Positions 16,738 through 25,638 of a stretch of DNA of 64,000 bases are shown piece by piece. The stretch's first letter is position 1, and each line of letters opens with the position of its first letter. Source of the stretch: Mycolicibacterium sp. CBMA 234 (GTDB lineage: Bacteria; Actinomycetota; Actinomycetes; Mycobacteriales; Mycobacteriaceae); assembly GCF_009729415.1 (NCBI RefSeq), contig NZ_MPKW01000025.1, forward strand, positions 124,001 through 188,000. Direction: 5' to 3'. Under the pieces are notes generated by a model, which saw only the letters and a program-made list of their open reading frames with translations, was not told the origin of the DNA and made no database searches. Both the position numbers and the translations under genes were made by a program.

Positions 16738-17628
16738 GTGACATCGACGGTGAAGTTGCCCAATATGGCCGGCCCCCTGACGAAGTGGCTTTCTGGCCGC
16801 AGGACGGCCTCAGCGCGGGTGTTGACCCCAGCCGAGGTCGACGGCTTCCGCCGCGCGCAGCAACTGGGGTTTGGCTGCGCACAGGCCTGTGCTGAGGTGA
16901 TACGGCCTGGATGGACCGAGGCCAAGACGTCTGTCTGGATGATGGATTGGCTGTACGACCATGGCGTGAAGGCCATGTTGCACAAGCCGATCGCCGTATT
17001 TCACGAGCGGACCCTGGCACCGGACGGAGAATGGGGTCCGGTAACCCGTGGCACGGGGGCGACGTTGCAAGGCGACGACGTTGTGATCATGGACTGCTCC
17101 CCGATCGTCGACGGGTACACCGGTGATATCGCGTACACCGCTAGCGTCGGGCCGAATCCCGAGCTGGAACTAGCCTTGGACTTCCTGGCGAAGCTGCGCA
17201 CGGAAATCCCACGACGATTCGCTGACAAGAACCTTGCCTCCGGCGTCTTCGAATGGGTCGACGATGAAATCCGTGCTGCGGGCTACGGGAACGCGGCGGC
17301 CGGCTACCCGGGACACGTTCTCGGTCACCGCGTGTATCACCATGGCGCGCCTGGTCGCAACGTCGGATGGTTCCTCCCGGAAAAGCTGGTCGGCTACGTG
17401 CCCAGCTGGCACGGTCTTGGATTCCTCGGCACGCTGGTGCGACGCCTGGTGTTCCCCGAGACACTGGGCCCGCAACACACCGGCCCAAAGACGGGGATCT
17501 GGGCGATCGAGCCGCACGTTCGTGCCGACGGATTCGGTGCGAAGTTCGAAGAGTTGCTCGTCGTTGGGGAGGGCGAGGCCTACTGGCTCGACGACGTGAG
17601 CCAAAACCGAATCATCATCAATCCCTGA
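16738..17628 (+). CDS. M24 family metallopeptidase (aminopeptidase P-like), copy 1
   Basis: 296-residue pita-bread metallopeptidase. Metal ligands visible: Asp119 in VIMDCSP, Asp130 in GYTGDIAYT, His in GHRVYHHG (~205), and the C-terminal acidic ligands in AIEPHVRADG and the ELLVVGEGEAYWL segment. There is no N-terminal creatinase-type domain, so it is the short form. It starts with GTG preceded by AGGATGAG. A paralogue with the same opening (TKWLSGRRTASA) and overall plan lies at 33481-34386. It lies upstream of the esterase fusion and divergent from CocE, so its real substrate may be an amide or ester in a lipid or xenobiotic route rather than a peptide (inference). Confidence 0.88.
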   Translation: MTSTVKLPNMAGPLTKWLSGRRTASARVLTPAEVDGFRRAQQLGFGCAQACAEVIRPGWTEAKTSVWMMDWLYDHGVKAMLHKPIAVFHERTLAPDGEWGPVTRGTGATLQGDDVVIMDCSPIVDGYTGDIAYTASVGPNPELELALDFLAKLRTEIPRRFADKNLASGVFEWVDDEIRAAGYGNAAAGYPGHVLGHRVYHHGAPGRNVGWFLPEKLVGYVPSWHGLGFLGTLVRRLVFPETLGPQHTGPKTGIWAIEPHVRADGFGAKFEELLVVGEGEAYWLDDVSQNRIIINP

Positions 17629-17880
17629 GTCGGGACTGGAGCAGCAATGTTGGCCGACGAAGCCGCGCGACGGCGGTTCACGATCTACTGGGGGGCGGGC
17701 TCAACCTCGATCCGACTGTAGCGGCGAGTGCTGCTCAATGTGATCGGCTGGCAGCCCGGTACGGCCGTGCCGAAGATGGCGGACCCAATCCACGACATCG
17801 CTCCGCGTGAAATCAGCTCCCTACCAACGTCTTCCCGCAAAGTCCTGCTAAGTCAATGACATAAGAAAGGCTCGACTTTC
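17629..17880. other. Intergenic region with possible short relic
   Basis: About 250 bp between the M24 and double-esterase genes. A short frame from 17647 (MLADEAARRRFTIYWGAGS) has an ARRRF-x-x-YW string that I have a faint sense of from mycobacterial C-termini, but it stops after 24 codons. No promoter or terminator is clear. Confidence 0.3.
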
Positions 17881-20424
17881 ATGACACCACTCACCGATGT
17901 CGAAACCGGGGCCGGCATCGTCCGCGGTCGGCTCGACCACGACACGCTCACGTGGTTGTCCGTCCCCTATGCCGCTCCTCCGGTAGACGCGTTGCGCCTG
18001 CGCGCCCCGCAACCCGTGGAAACCTGGGCCGGGGTACGCGATGTGACACGAATCCGATATGCGGCGGTATCGCATCCACTCAGCTCGTTTCTCGGTGTGA
18101 CCAGACGCCAGAAACAGGGCGAGGATTGCCTGACGTTGAACGTGTGTGCACCGGCCGAGCGGAGTGCGTGCCCCCGTCCCGTCATGGTGTGGATTCACGG
18201 CGGCGGGTACTTCGAAGGCAGTGCGAACTGGCCGATCTACGATCCGAAGCCTCTGGTGCGGCGCGGCGACGTCGTTCTGGTGGCCATCAACTACCGTCTC
18301 AATGGCCTTGGATACGTAGACTTTTCGCAATTCTCGACGCCGCAGCGGCCGTTCGATTCCAATCTGGGATTGCGTGACCAGGTGGCAGCACTTCGCTGGG
18401 TGCAGGCAAACATCGGTGCCTTCGGCGGAGACCCGGGCAATGTGACGTTGTTTGGCGAGTCCGCTGGAGGCTGCTCGATCACCACCCTGCTCGCGACCCC
18501 CGCGGCCCGGGGGCTCTTCCATCGGGCGATCACGCAAAGCGGCCCTGCCGACGCCAATTTGACCCCCGACCTCGCGGCGCAGATCGCCCGTCGCTGCGTC
18601 CAACGCCTCGGTGCGACCGAAGAGACCGCTGCTTCCGCGCTGGCCGCTGCAGACGCCCGGCACATCTGTTCTGCCGCGTTCAAGACCGGGCTTGCAGCTA
18701 TGCGGGAGGTGCCCGGTCGCATGCCGTTCGCTCCAGTGATTGACGGCGATTTTCTGCCGGAAGACCCGCTGGTCGCGATCGCAGCCGGCCGCGCGCTGCA
18801 GGTGCCGCTGATCGTCGGATCCAATCGCGACGAGATGAGCCTGCACGGCCGTGTCGCTGGCCGGCTCGTTCCGACGCGACCTAGCTCGATCGACCGGATG
18901 TTCGCGGGACTCGACGCTGACACGCGAGATGAAGTGCTGGCCGCCTACCCGGGCTATCCCAAAAGTTCTGCGACGACGCGAATCGGCACCGACAGCTTCT
19001 TCCGTCGCCCCGTGATCGCCGTCGCCGAAGGCCATCAGGCCCACGCACCGACATATCTCTACCGATTTGACTATGCGCCACCACTTCTGAGGAAATCCGG
19101 CATCGGCGCCTTTCACGGCGCCGACATCCTGCCCGTGTTCGGACTGGCCGACAACTGGCTTACCCGGGTGATGGCTGCCGGCGGACGGGAAGAATTGCGC
19201 AAGGTGTCCGCCGACATGCAGGGGCACTGGCTGAATTTCGCGCACACTGGGGCCCCGATGCCACAGTGGCCCGCCTACACCGCCGAACGGCGAAGCACCC
19301 TCGTCGTAGACGCCCCGTCCCGGGTTGTGGACGACCTCGACGGCCGGGTTCGGGCGACGTGGAGCAGCTACGCCAGGCCCACGCCGCACCCGCTGCACCC
19401 GACGGTTGCGGGAAGCACCCTGATGAATCCCGCAGCACCCAGCCCCACCTCCCGCCTGGTCCTCGGTGCAGCCCGACTCCTGGGCAGGCCGCTTCTCAGG
19501 TTGGTGCGACTGAACGACACCGTGATTCGAATCTGCCGCGAGAGCGAAACTGTGGCCAGGGTGATCCCCGAGCCGCGCGGAGTTACGCGACAACGCATCC
19601 AGCTGCCGGGCTTCCGGCTCGAGGTGGTGCGCGTCAACGGAGGCAGCCCCCGGATCAGCGACGGGGCGGTGCTGTACTACCACGGCGGCGGATTCGTCTC
19701 CGGCGGTCCCAAATCTTACGGTCGGGTGGCAGCCGACATCGCACAACGAACCGGACTGCCGGTAGTCCTTGTCGACTACCGCATGCTTCCCGAAACCGAC
19801 GTACGAGGCTCAGCAGCTGATTGCCTCGCCGCGTACCGGTGGCTGCTCGAGCAAGGGGTGAACGCAGCCACCGTGGTCGCCGTCGGCGACTCCGCCGGTG
19901 GGTTTTTGGCGTTTGCGATGGCCGTCGATGCGATCGACCTGGGCTTACCGGCCCCGGGCGGGTTGGTTGGTATTTCGGCGCTGCTCGACCTGGATTGCAC
20001 GCGCAAGTTCAGCAGCCCGAGCGCAGCCAGCGACCCGTACGGGCCGTCGGTCGGACCACTGCTGGCGGCCGTGTGCAAACGTGCCGGGGAGGTCGACGGC
20101 GTGTTGGACCCCGAACTGTCCCCGATCAATCGCGTTTCGTCCATGCTGCCGCCCACTCTTCTGATCACCGCCGCGCATGAATTCCTCCGGCCAGACTCCG
20201 ATTTGATGGCGACGCGGCTGGGCGCGGCCGGCGTTCCGGTCGAACTCCAAATCTGGCGGAGACAGATACACGACTTCGTCAATCTCTGGTTCCTCCCAGA
20301 GAGCCGCGCGGCGCTCGACGAAGTGGCGCGATTCGTCGCAACGCGAATAGCAGCAGCACCCGACTGCGTCGATGTCGAATCGGCGAAGGACCGCCAGACG
20401 ATTCGAACTGAACGGATCGGCTAG
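17881..20424 (+). CDS. Two-module esterase: type-B carboxylesterase fused to HSL-type alpha/beta hydrolase
   Basis: 847-residue protein with two complete hydrolase modules. Module 1 (about 1-500) is a type-B carboxylesterase: EDCLTLNV, HGGGY at 106-110, nucleophile Ser194 in GESAGG, acidic region SNRDEMS, and His in GAFHGADILPVFG. Module 2 (about 530-830) is a hormone-sensitive-lipase-type hydrolase: HGGG at 601-604, Ser671 in GDSAGG, Asp in RPDSD, and His797 in QIHDF. Both triads look intact, so both may be active on acyl esters. The join lies near residue 520 with no stop or shift between. No signal peptide. It follows the M24 gene on the same strand and may share its regulator. Confidence 0.88.
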   Translation: MTPLTDVETGAGIVRGRLDHDTLTWLSVPYAAPPVDALRLRAPQPVETWAGVRDVTRIRYAAVSHPLSSFLGVTRRQKQGEDCLTLNVCAPAERSACPRPVMVWIHGGGYFEGSANWPIYDPKPLVRRGDVVLVAINYRLNGLGYVDFSQFSTPQRPFDSNLGLRDQVAALRWVQANIGAFGGDPGNVTLFGESAGGCSITTLLATPAARGLFHRAITQSGPADANLTPDLAAQIARRCVQRLGATEETAASALAAADARHICSAAFKTGLAAMREVPGRMPFAPVIDGDFLPEDPLVAIAAGRALQVPLIVGSNRDEMSLHGRVAGRLVPTRPSSIDRMFAGLDADTRDEVLAAYPGYPKSSATTRIGTDSFFRRPVIAVAEGHQAHAPTYLYRFDYAPPLLRKSGIGAFHGADILPVFGLADNWLTRVMAAGGREELRKVSADMQGHWLNFAHTGAPMPQWPAYTAERRSTLVVDAPSRVVDDLDGRVRATWSSYARPTPHPLHPTVAGSTLMNPAAPSPTSRLVLGAARLLGRPLLRLVRLNDTVIRICRESETVARVIPEPRGVTRQRIQLPGFRLEVVRVNGGSPRISDGAVLYYHGGGFVSGGPKSYGRVAADIAQRTGLPVVLVDYRMLPETDVRGSAADCLAAYRWLLEQGVNAATVVAVGDSAGGFLAFAMAVDAIDLGLPAPGGLVGISALLDLDCTRKFSSPSAASDPYGPSVGPLLAAVCKRAGEVDGVLDPELSPINRVSSMLPPTLLITAAHEFLRPDSDLMATRLGAAGVPVELQIWRRQIHDFVNLWFLPESRAALDEVARFVATRIAAAPDCVDVESAKDRQTIRTERIG

Positions 20425-20446
20425 CGCCGATTGAATTCGCGCGACC

Positions 20447-21187
20447 TCACTGGGCCGCGGTTTGCCTCGCAGTCGGCTGCCCCGCGGCCGAGATCGTGTT
20501 CCTCAGGCGGCGGCGTATCGCTGGTTTCAGCCTGCCGTCGCTGCCCCGAAGGGCATCGGTGACCATTCCGTCGAGAATGGTCTCCACTCCGACCAGCAAC
20601 GTGGAACGAACCTCGTCCTCAGTCAGGCGCAGTGCATCCGGGCGCAGGGCGAGGCCGATGATCCCGTTCATCGAGCCCCACAGGAAGCGGGCGGTATCCC
20701 GCGGCACGGACTTCCGAAGAACACCACTGCGGATTCCGTCCTGGACGACTCCCGTCAGCATTGAGTTCATTCTGCCGACGCGTTCGCTGATCATCGCCGC
20801 GGCGGGATCGTCAGTTGGTGCTGGGTGTCCGAGTTTCAACTCGACCATGGCGAATAGCCATGGCGATTGCAGGTAGAACTCAAGGTAAGCACCCACCGCG
20901 TCGATGAGCTTGTCGACGGGATCGGCCATCGACTGATAGACCGTGACCATGAACCTCTCGTTTTGTTCGAGTGCCCGGTTCACGGCAGCGGAGTGCAGCT
21001 CGTCCTTGCCTGAAAAGTGTTGGTAAATGGTGGCTACAGCGACGTCGGCGACGTCGGCAATGCGCTCTATGGTGACTGTCTCGCCGTCAGCGGTGAACAC
21101 CTCCTGTGCCGCGTCGATGATCTGTGCACGAGTGCGAGCTTTGCGGCGCTCCTGCCGTGAAACAGGAGGGGGCGCGGAAGAAGGCAT
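20447..21187 (-). CDS. TetR family transcriptional regulator
   Basis: 246-residue repressor-type protein. The DNA-binding domain is clear: ARTRAQIIDAAQEVFTADG, then TIERIADVADVAVATIYQHF and SGKDELHSAAVN. The C-terminal ligand domain includes SPWLFAMVELKLGHPAP and FLWGSMNGIIGLALRPDAL. I prefer the ATG at 21187 over one 27 bp upstream, because the latter would read through the dyad at 21198-21210, which would then lie just outside the gene as an autoregulatory operator. It is convergent with the esterase gene and divergent from the mce operon, so it could control either itself, the esterase/M24 block or mce. Confidence 0.88.
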   Translation of the reverse strand: MPSSAPPPVSRQERRKARTRAQIIDAAQEVFTADGETVTIERIADVADVAVATIYQHFSGKDELHSAAVNRALEQNERFMVTVYQSMADPVDKLIDAVGAYLEFYLQSPWLFAMVELKLGHPAPTDDPAAAMISERVGRMNSMLTGVVQDGIRSGVLRKSVPRDTARFLWGSMNGIIGLALRPDALRLTEDEVRSTLLVGVETILDGMVTDALRGSDGRLKPAIRRRLRNTISAAGQPTARQTAAQ

Positions 21188-21197
21188 GCCGCTGATA

Positions 21198-21210
21198 GTA
21201 GCTCGGCTAC
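21198..21210. promoter_or_regulatory. Inverted repeat at the TetR gene start
   Basis: GTAGC-TCG-GCTAC, perfect 5-bp arms with a 3-bp spacer, ending 11 bp upstream of the preferred start codon at 21187. The position suits an autoregulatory operator. Confidence 0.4.
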
Positions 21211-21214
21211 ACAA

Positions 21215-21761
21215 CTAATAGACCCGCACGCTGATTTCAGATCAGACATGCGCGGCCAGCGATTGACGCTACTCGGAATATCACAGCGCCCCGGTACCGC
21301 TACCGCTACCCCGAACCGTTCTCGGCTCGGACGGAGGTCTGTCAAGACTTGGGGGAGTCGGCGCTCGTTGGTGCGACGTGACTCCTATTCGCTAGGGCGC
21401 AACGCCGCCGTCAGCGGGTGTTCCGTTGGGCGCGCGGGTCGGGAAGTTCGCCAAATACGGTGATGCACAAAATATTTGGTGGCCGATGGCGCACATCATA
21501 TTTGCCCGCTCGCGCCCCTGCGAATAACGCCGCCGTGGGCTCGATACGGCTTGCCTGGGTGCGTGCGGCGTGTCGTCTCCGCCCCGAGCGAAGTGCGACA
21601 ACCTGCCAGGCGACCTCGATTATCATAGTGGGCTTCCATTTATAGAGTTGTGTGCTTATGCTAGGCCGGAATTCTTCACCCGAAGACCTGCTTGCCGTGG
21701 AGCTGCCGGTGCGCCGATAGAGATGGGAGACGCTGGTGACGGTAAACATCGAGGAGCGACT
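21215..21761. other. Promoter region ahead of the mce operon
   Basis: About 550 bp without a gene between the divergent TetR and yrbE genes. It contains an AT-rich cluster in which CCAAATA (21451-21457) faces TATTTGG (21473-21479), followed by another ATATTTG (21498-21504). These may be binding sites for an mce regulator. I cannot place -35/-10 boxes with confidence. Confidence 0.4.
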
Positions 21762-22721
21762 GTGCGGCCCCCGAATGAACCTGCCGACGTGCAACTAGGC
21801 AAGCCCATGCCAGATCTGTTGGTACCGGGCCCCTCCCGGCAATTGCCGCAGCCACCGCCCGCCGCACTTCATCGTTTGGCGAACGTTGATTTCGGGCGGC
21901 GCCGGGCCGCCGTCGCCAAGACCGTCAACGACGCCGTGAGGCGCATCGCACTGGACAGCTCGGCCTCGGTCGGGCGTGCCGCAACCCTCGCCGTGTTGGT
22001 GACTCGATACCTGTTCACCGACATCCTCAGACTCAGGCTCCCCGTTGGCGAAACCATCCAGCAGTCCTGGACATTGCTGACCGTGACGGTGTTCCCGGCC
22101 GTGCTGATGGCAATTCCATTCGGGGCCATCGTCACCATCGAGACTGGCGGCATTCTTCATGACGTTGGCGCTACGGCGATGGCCGGCGCCGCGAGCGGTC
22201 TGGGCATCGTGCGCCAGGGCGCGCCTATGGCCGCCGGCCTGTTGATGGCGGGCGCGGCGGCGTCCGCCATCGCCTCCGATCTGGGTACTCGGGCAATCCG
22301 TGAAGAGATCGACGCCATGCGCGTTATGGGCGTTGACCCTGTGCAGCGCCTCGTCGTTCCACGCGTGCTGGCGATGCTGTTGATTGCGCCGATGATTTTG
22401 GCGACCATCGTCTTCGTTGGCGTCGGATCGTCATATGTGATCGCGGTGCGGTCCACTGGAGTGAGTGCGGGAAGTTTCTGGGCGTCGTTTGGCGCGTTCG
22501 CGACCACCACAGATCTCGCGTTCGCGTTGGCCAAGACTCTGGTCGCCGCCGCCTTGGTGGCGCTTATCGCCAGCCTCAGGGGCCTCGAAGCGCGCGGTGG
22601 ACCACGTGGGGTCGCTGATGCTGTGAACGCGGCGGTCGTGCTCAGCGTGGTCGCGTTCGTGTTCGCCGCGCTCGTGCTCACTCAGCTGCAGACGATGTTC
22701 TTCCCGGAGCAGTTTGCATGA
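21762..22721 (+). CDS. yrbEA: YrbEA-type MlaE permease of an mce operon
   Basis: 319-residue integral-membrane permease of the MlaE/YrbE family, the membrane channel part of an Mce lipid importer. About five hydrophobic segments run from ~125 to the end (LLTVTVFPAVLMAIPFGAI and onward). The conserved cytoplasmic segment EEIDAMRVMGVDPVQRLVVPR, which contacts the MceG ATPase in this family, is intact. I chose GTG at 21762, five bases after GAGGAG; the frame stays open farther upstream but that sequence has no YrbE character. The C-terminus overlaps the next gene by 4 bp (ATGA). The ATPase is encoded elsewhere, as is usual in mycobacteria. Confidence 0.88.
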   Translation: MRPPNEPADVQLGKPMPDLLVPGPSRQLPQPPPAALHRLANVDFGRRRAAVAKTVNDAVRRIALDSSASVGRAATLAVLVTRYLFTDILRLRLPVGETIQQSWTLLTVTVFPAVLMAIPFGAIVTIETGGILHDVGATAMAGAASGLGIVRQGAPMAAGLLMAGAAASAIASDLGTRAIREEIDAMRVMGVDPVQRLVVPRVLAMLLIAPMILATIVFVGVGSSYVIAVRSTGVSAGSFWASFGAFATTTDLAFALAKTLVAAALVALIASLRGLEARGGPRGVADAVNAAVVLSVVAFVFAALVLTQLQTMFFPEQFA

Positions 22722-23602
22722 CGCGCATGCCAGGAGCCCAGATTGCGCGGTACCGGCCGCACCAGTATCTGACGGAGCCGCTCGTCCGGTTCGTGGTCAC
22801 CCCAATTGCCAACTGGCTGGCCACGATCGGGCAAGTAGTCGTCTTCGTGTGGACGGCCGTGCGATATATGCCCGCCGCAGTTCGTTGGTACCCCAAGGAA
22901 ACTCTGCGGATCCTCAACTACCTGGCGTGGGGACGCGGCGCGATCGTCGTGGACGGCGGCATCGTGTCAGTGATGCTGTTGATCGGATTCGGCATGGGCG
23001 CAATGGTTTCCATAGAGGCCTTCGCGGCGTTGGATCTCTTTGGGTTCGGCGCATTGACCGGTGTGGTCGGCGGGATGGCCAGTGTCCGGGAGATGGGCCC
23101 GCTGGCGGCCGGCATCGCGTTCGCTGCCCAGGCCGGTTGCCGGATGACCGCCGAGGTGGGCGCCATGCGGGTCTCCGAAGAGATCGACGCGATCGAATCG
23201 CTCGGCATTCGTGCCGTCCCATTCGTGGTGAGCACCCGATTGCTGAGCGGCATGGCCTGCGTCATGCCGGCGTACCTGGCAACCCTGCTACTTGGCTTTG
23301 TTGTCAGCCGGATGCTGGTGACCGTGGTGAACTCCCAGTCCGAAGGCACCTACAACCACTACTTCGAGCAGTTCCTCGATCCGGCGGCCCTGGGGTTTTC
23401 AGTTCTGAAGGCCGTCGTGTTCTGTGGGGCGGTCACGTTGATCCACTGCTACTACGGGTTTTTCACCACCGGTGGCCCGGCCGGTGTCGGAGTGGCCAGC
23501 GGCCGCGCAATCCGCGCAAGCCTGATCATGATCATCGTCCTCGACCTCACCTTGTCCATCATGATTTGGGGCCTGTTCCCCTCCTACGCGTTCCGGGGTT
23601 GA
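22718..23602 (+). CDS. yrbEB: YrbEB-type MlaE permease of an mce operon
   Basis: 294-residue second permease subunit, pairing with YrbEA. Hydrophobic segments include VSVMLLIGFGMGAMVSIEAF and the later LIMIIVLDLTLSIMIWGLF. The MceG-contact segment reads EEIDAIESLGIRAVPFVVSTR. Start ATG at 22718 overlaps the yrbEA stop (ATGA). MceA follows after 3 bp. Together the two YrbE proteins would form the inner-membrane channel for a lipid substrate delivered by the Mce proteins. Confidence 0.9.
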   Translation: MTRMPGAQIARYRPHQYLTEPLVRFVVTPIANWLATIGQVVVFVWTAVRYMPAAVRWYPKETLRILNYLAWGRGAIVVDGGIVSVMLLIGFGMGAMVSIEAFAALDLFGFGALTGVVGGMASVREMGPLAAGIAFAAQAGCRMTAEVGAMRVSEEIDAIESLGIRAVPFVVSTRLLSGMACVMPAYLATLLLGFVVSRMLVTVVNSQSEGTYNHYFEQFLDPAALGFSVLKAVVFCGAVTLIHCYYGFFTTGGPAGVGVASGRAIRASLIMIIVLDLTLSIMIWGLFPSYAFRG

Positions 23603-23605
23603 GCG

Positions 23606-24640
23606 ATGTCTGAACTCTTGCGGGGCACCGAAGCTCGGCAGCGACGCACGCTGATCGCCACCGGAGCAATAGTCGCGGCAGTCGCCACAGTCGTCGTCCT
23701 GGTGATGAACGCGCTGCCGGAACGGCCTCAGGACAACTCCATGGACGTCGTACTGTCAACGCCCATCGTGGGTCAAGGCATAGCCGTCGACTCAAAGGTC
23801 CTGATGCGCGGAGTTCCAGTGGGTGTCGTCACCGCGCTCGACAAGCACGGCGGCACGGTCAATGTGCGCCTGCGTCTCGACGAGAACCAAACCCGTGGCC
23901 TCACCGACGGCTTCGGGTTCGACTTCCGCCCGGCCAACAGCTTCGGCCTCTCGGCGCTGAGTATCACCCCGCGCGACGGGGGCGTCCCCCTCGTTGACGG
24001 CCAGGTCATCGATCGCAGCCCCGACGTCAACGCCACCATGTCGCAGATGCTCAATGGGCAGGTCACGCTGATCACCAGCGTCGTCAACGACAAGCTGATT
24101 GAGCTGATGAAGCATTCTGCCGATTACCTCACGGCGCTGGCTCCAATGATCGAAGGCGGTCTGACACTCACCAACGTGCTCGCCGATACCCAGCGGACTG
24201 CGTCCGACGTGTTACTCGCCAAGGCCAACCACGTGCTCGAGCCCATGCCGGAATTGCTTGACGCCACCCTGCCGGCTATCCAGAACTTCCGTCACCTAAA
24301 AGGGTGGCAGCTTCCGATGGACAATGACCGGGCGATGGAAAGCCTCGTCCTGATCGACGACGGCGTTTTCGGTCCGCTTTCCGACATTGTAAAAAACGAC
24401 AAGACCGCATTGCTGCCCGCGACGGAGATCGCGCGTTCGATGGCAGATGCTGTGAGCGCCCTGGTGCAGCGGTCCCGTGGTTCGTTGCGGTGGGACAAAT
24501 TACTGGCGGGCCTGCGCGACACGTATTCCGGGCCTGAAGGAGCTAAAACCGCGAAGGTCCGGCTAATTCTGGAGCCGCTGCCGGCACTACAGGCGGTCAT
24601 GCAGGAACCCTCCGATCTGGACGGGAATCGGACGCGGTGA
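23606..24640 (+). CDS. mceA: MceA-type lipid-transport protein
   Basis: 344-residue Mce protein. One N-terminal membrane anchor lies near residues 17-36 (IATGAIVAAVATVVVLVMNA). The MlaD-like domain follows: GIAVDSKVLMRGVPVGVV, VNVRLRLDENQTRGLTDG, NSFGLSALSITPRDGG. The rest is the helical region typical of Mce proteins, with amphipathic segments such as PATEIARSMADAVSALV. It sits outside the membrane as part of the hetero-hexameric Mce tunnel. The C-terminal part after residue ~320 is short. The stop overlaps mceB (GTGA). Confidence 0.88.
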   Translation: MSELLRGTEARQRRTLIATGAIVAAVATVVVLVMNALPERPQDNSMDVVLSTPIVGQGIAVDSKVLMRGVPVGVVTALDKHGGTVNVRLRLDENQTRGLTDGFGFDFRPANSFGLSALSITPRDGGVPLVDGQVIDRSPDVNATMSQMLNGQVTLITSVVNDKLIELMKHSADYLTALAPMIEGGLTLTNVLADTQRTASDVLLAKANHVLEPMPELLDATLPAIQNFRHLKGWQLPMDNDRAMESLVLIDDGVFGPLSDIVKNDKTALLPATEIARSMADAVSALVQRSRGSLRWDKLLAGLRDTYSGPEGAKTAKVRLILEPLPALQAVMQEPSDLDGNRTR

Positions 24641-25638
24641 GAAGGGCACGGAAGTCGCTGATCAAGTTGCTCCTAGCGGCTGGCATCACCGCGCTCGTGT
24701 ACGTACTGATCGTCAATGGATTACGCAACCCGGTCGAAGGGCACACGAGCGTTTATCGGGCGTTGTTCAGTGACGTGTCCGGCCTGCGCGTCGGCGCCGA
24801 TATCCGACGCCAAGGCGTGCAGGTGGGCAAGGTGACCTCGATCGCGGTGTCCCGCGATGTCGATGCCAATGTCGCCGAAGTAGGGCTCGAACTATCTCGT
24901 GACCAGCCGGTGACCACTGCCACGCATCTCGGCGTCAAATACCAGAACCTCACCGGCGCACGGTATGTCGACCTCCGTGAAGACGATGTGCACAACCCGC
25001 AGCCGATCACCGAGGTTCCACTGTCGCAGACCACCGGGTCGTTCGACATCACCACGCTGTTCCAGGGCTTGGCACCGGTGCTGCGCACCCTGGACGACGC
25101 CGAAATCAACAACCTCACCGACAAGGTCGGGATATTCCTCAATGGGGACGGCGCCGGCGCAGCGGACCTGATCGACAGTATCCGCAGCCTCGCCGCGACA
25201 GTGGACAACAAACAGCAGGTCATCAGCACCATCGTCGACAATCTCTCGGGTGTCGCCCGGAAAGTGCATGGCCGCTCCCAAGCACTGATTGAGGACATCC
25301 GGGCATTCCAGCTGATCACCAACAGCGTCATGCCCTATACGAGCTTGTGGGCACCTCTAGCAGAGAAAGGCCCCAACTTCTTCTTCGCGATCAACCGACT
25401 GCTGTGGGACATCGGCGCCCGCAAAGACGCGGCGATCAACAACAAATTCGACGTGCTACGAGCGAACCTCTATCGCATCCCCGAGTTCTTCGAGCGGATG
25501 CCGGGTGCCTATCGCGGCTTGCAGTCGCTGCTCAAGCAACCGGGGTCCGATTTGAACTGCACCAACGGCCAGGTGGTACTGCCTCCCATGGTCAAGGTCT
25601 TTCTCGGGGACGAGCAGGTGGTGCTGTGCAATCGATGA
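24637..25638 (+). CDS. mceB: MceB-type lipid-transport protein
   Basis: 333-residue Mce protein with an N-terminal anchor (IKLLLAAGITALVYVLIVNG, about 6-25) and an MlaD domain: VSGLRVGADIRRQGVQVGKV, LGVKYQNLTGARYVDL. A helical domain follows. Near the C-terminus, FELHS-like sequence is absent; instead CTNGQVVLPPMVKVFLGDEQ leads to the end, with cysteines at both ends that could form a disulfide (a common MceB feature). Starts with GTG in a GTGA overlap with mceA; its stop overlaps mceC. Confidence 0.88.
   Translation: MRRARKSLIKLLLAAGITALVYVLIVNGLRNPVEGHTSVYRALFSDVSGLRVGADIRRQGVQVGKVTSIAVSRDVDANVAEVGLELSRDQPVTTATHLGVKYQNLTGARYVDLREDDVHNPQPITEVPLSQTTGSFDITTLFQGLAPVLRTLDDAEINNLTDKVGIFLNGDGAGAADLIDSIRSLAATVDNKQQVISTIVDNLSGVARKVHGRSQALIEDIRAFQLITNSVMPYTSLWAPLAEKGPNFFFAINRLLWDIGARKDAAINNKFDVLRANLYRIPEFFERMPGAYRGLQSLLKQPGSDLNCTNGQVVLPPMVKVFLGDEQVVLCNR

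Noticed and set aside
17848..19746. A 632-codon minus-strand frame opposite the double-esterase gene
   Set aside because: It is a GC-driven mirror of the esterase gene with no family motif; the plus-strand protein carries two complete hydrolase motif sets.
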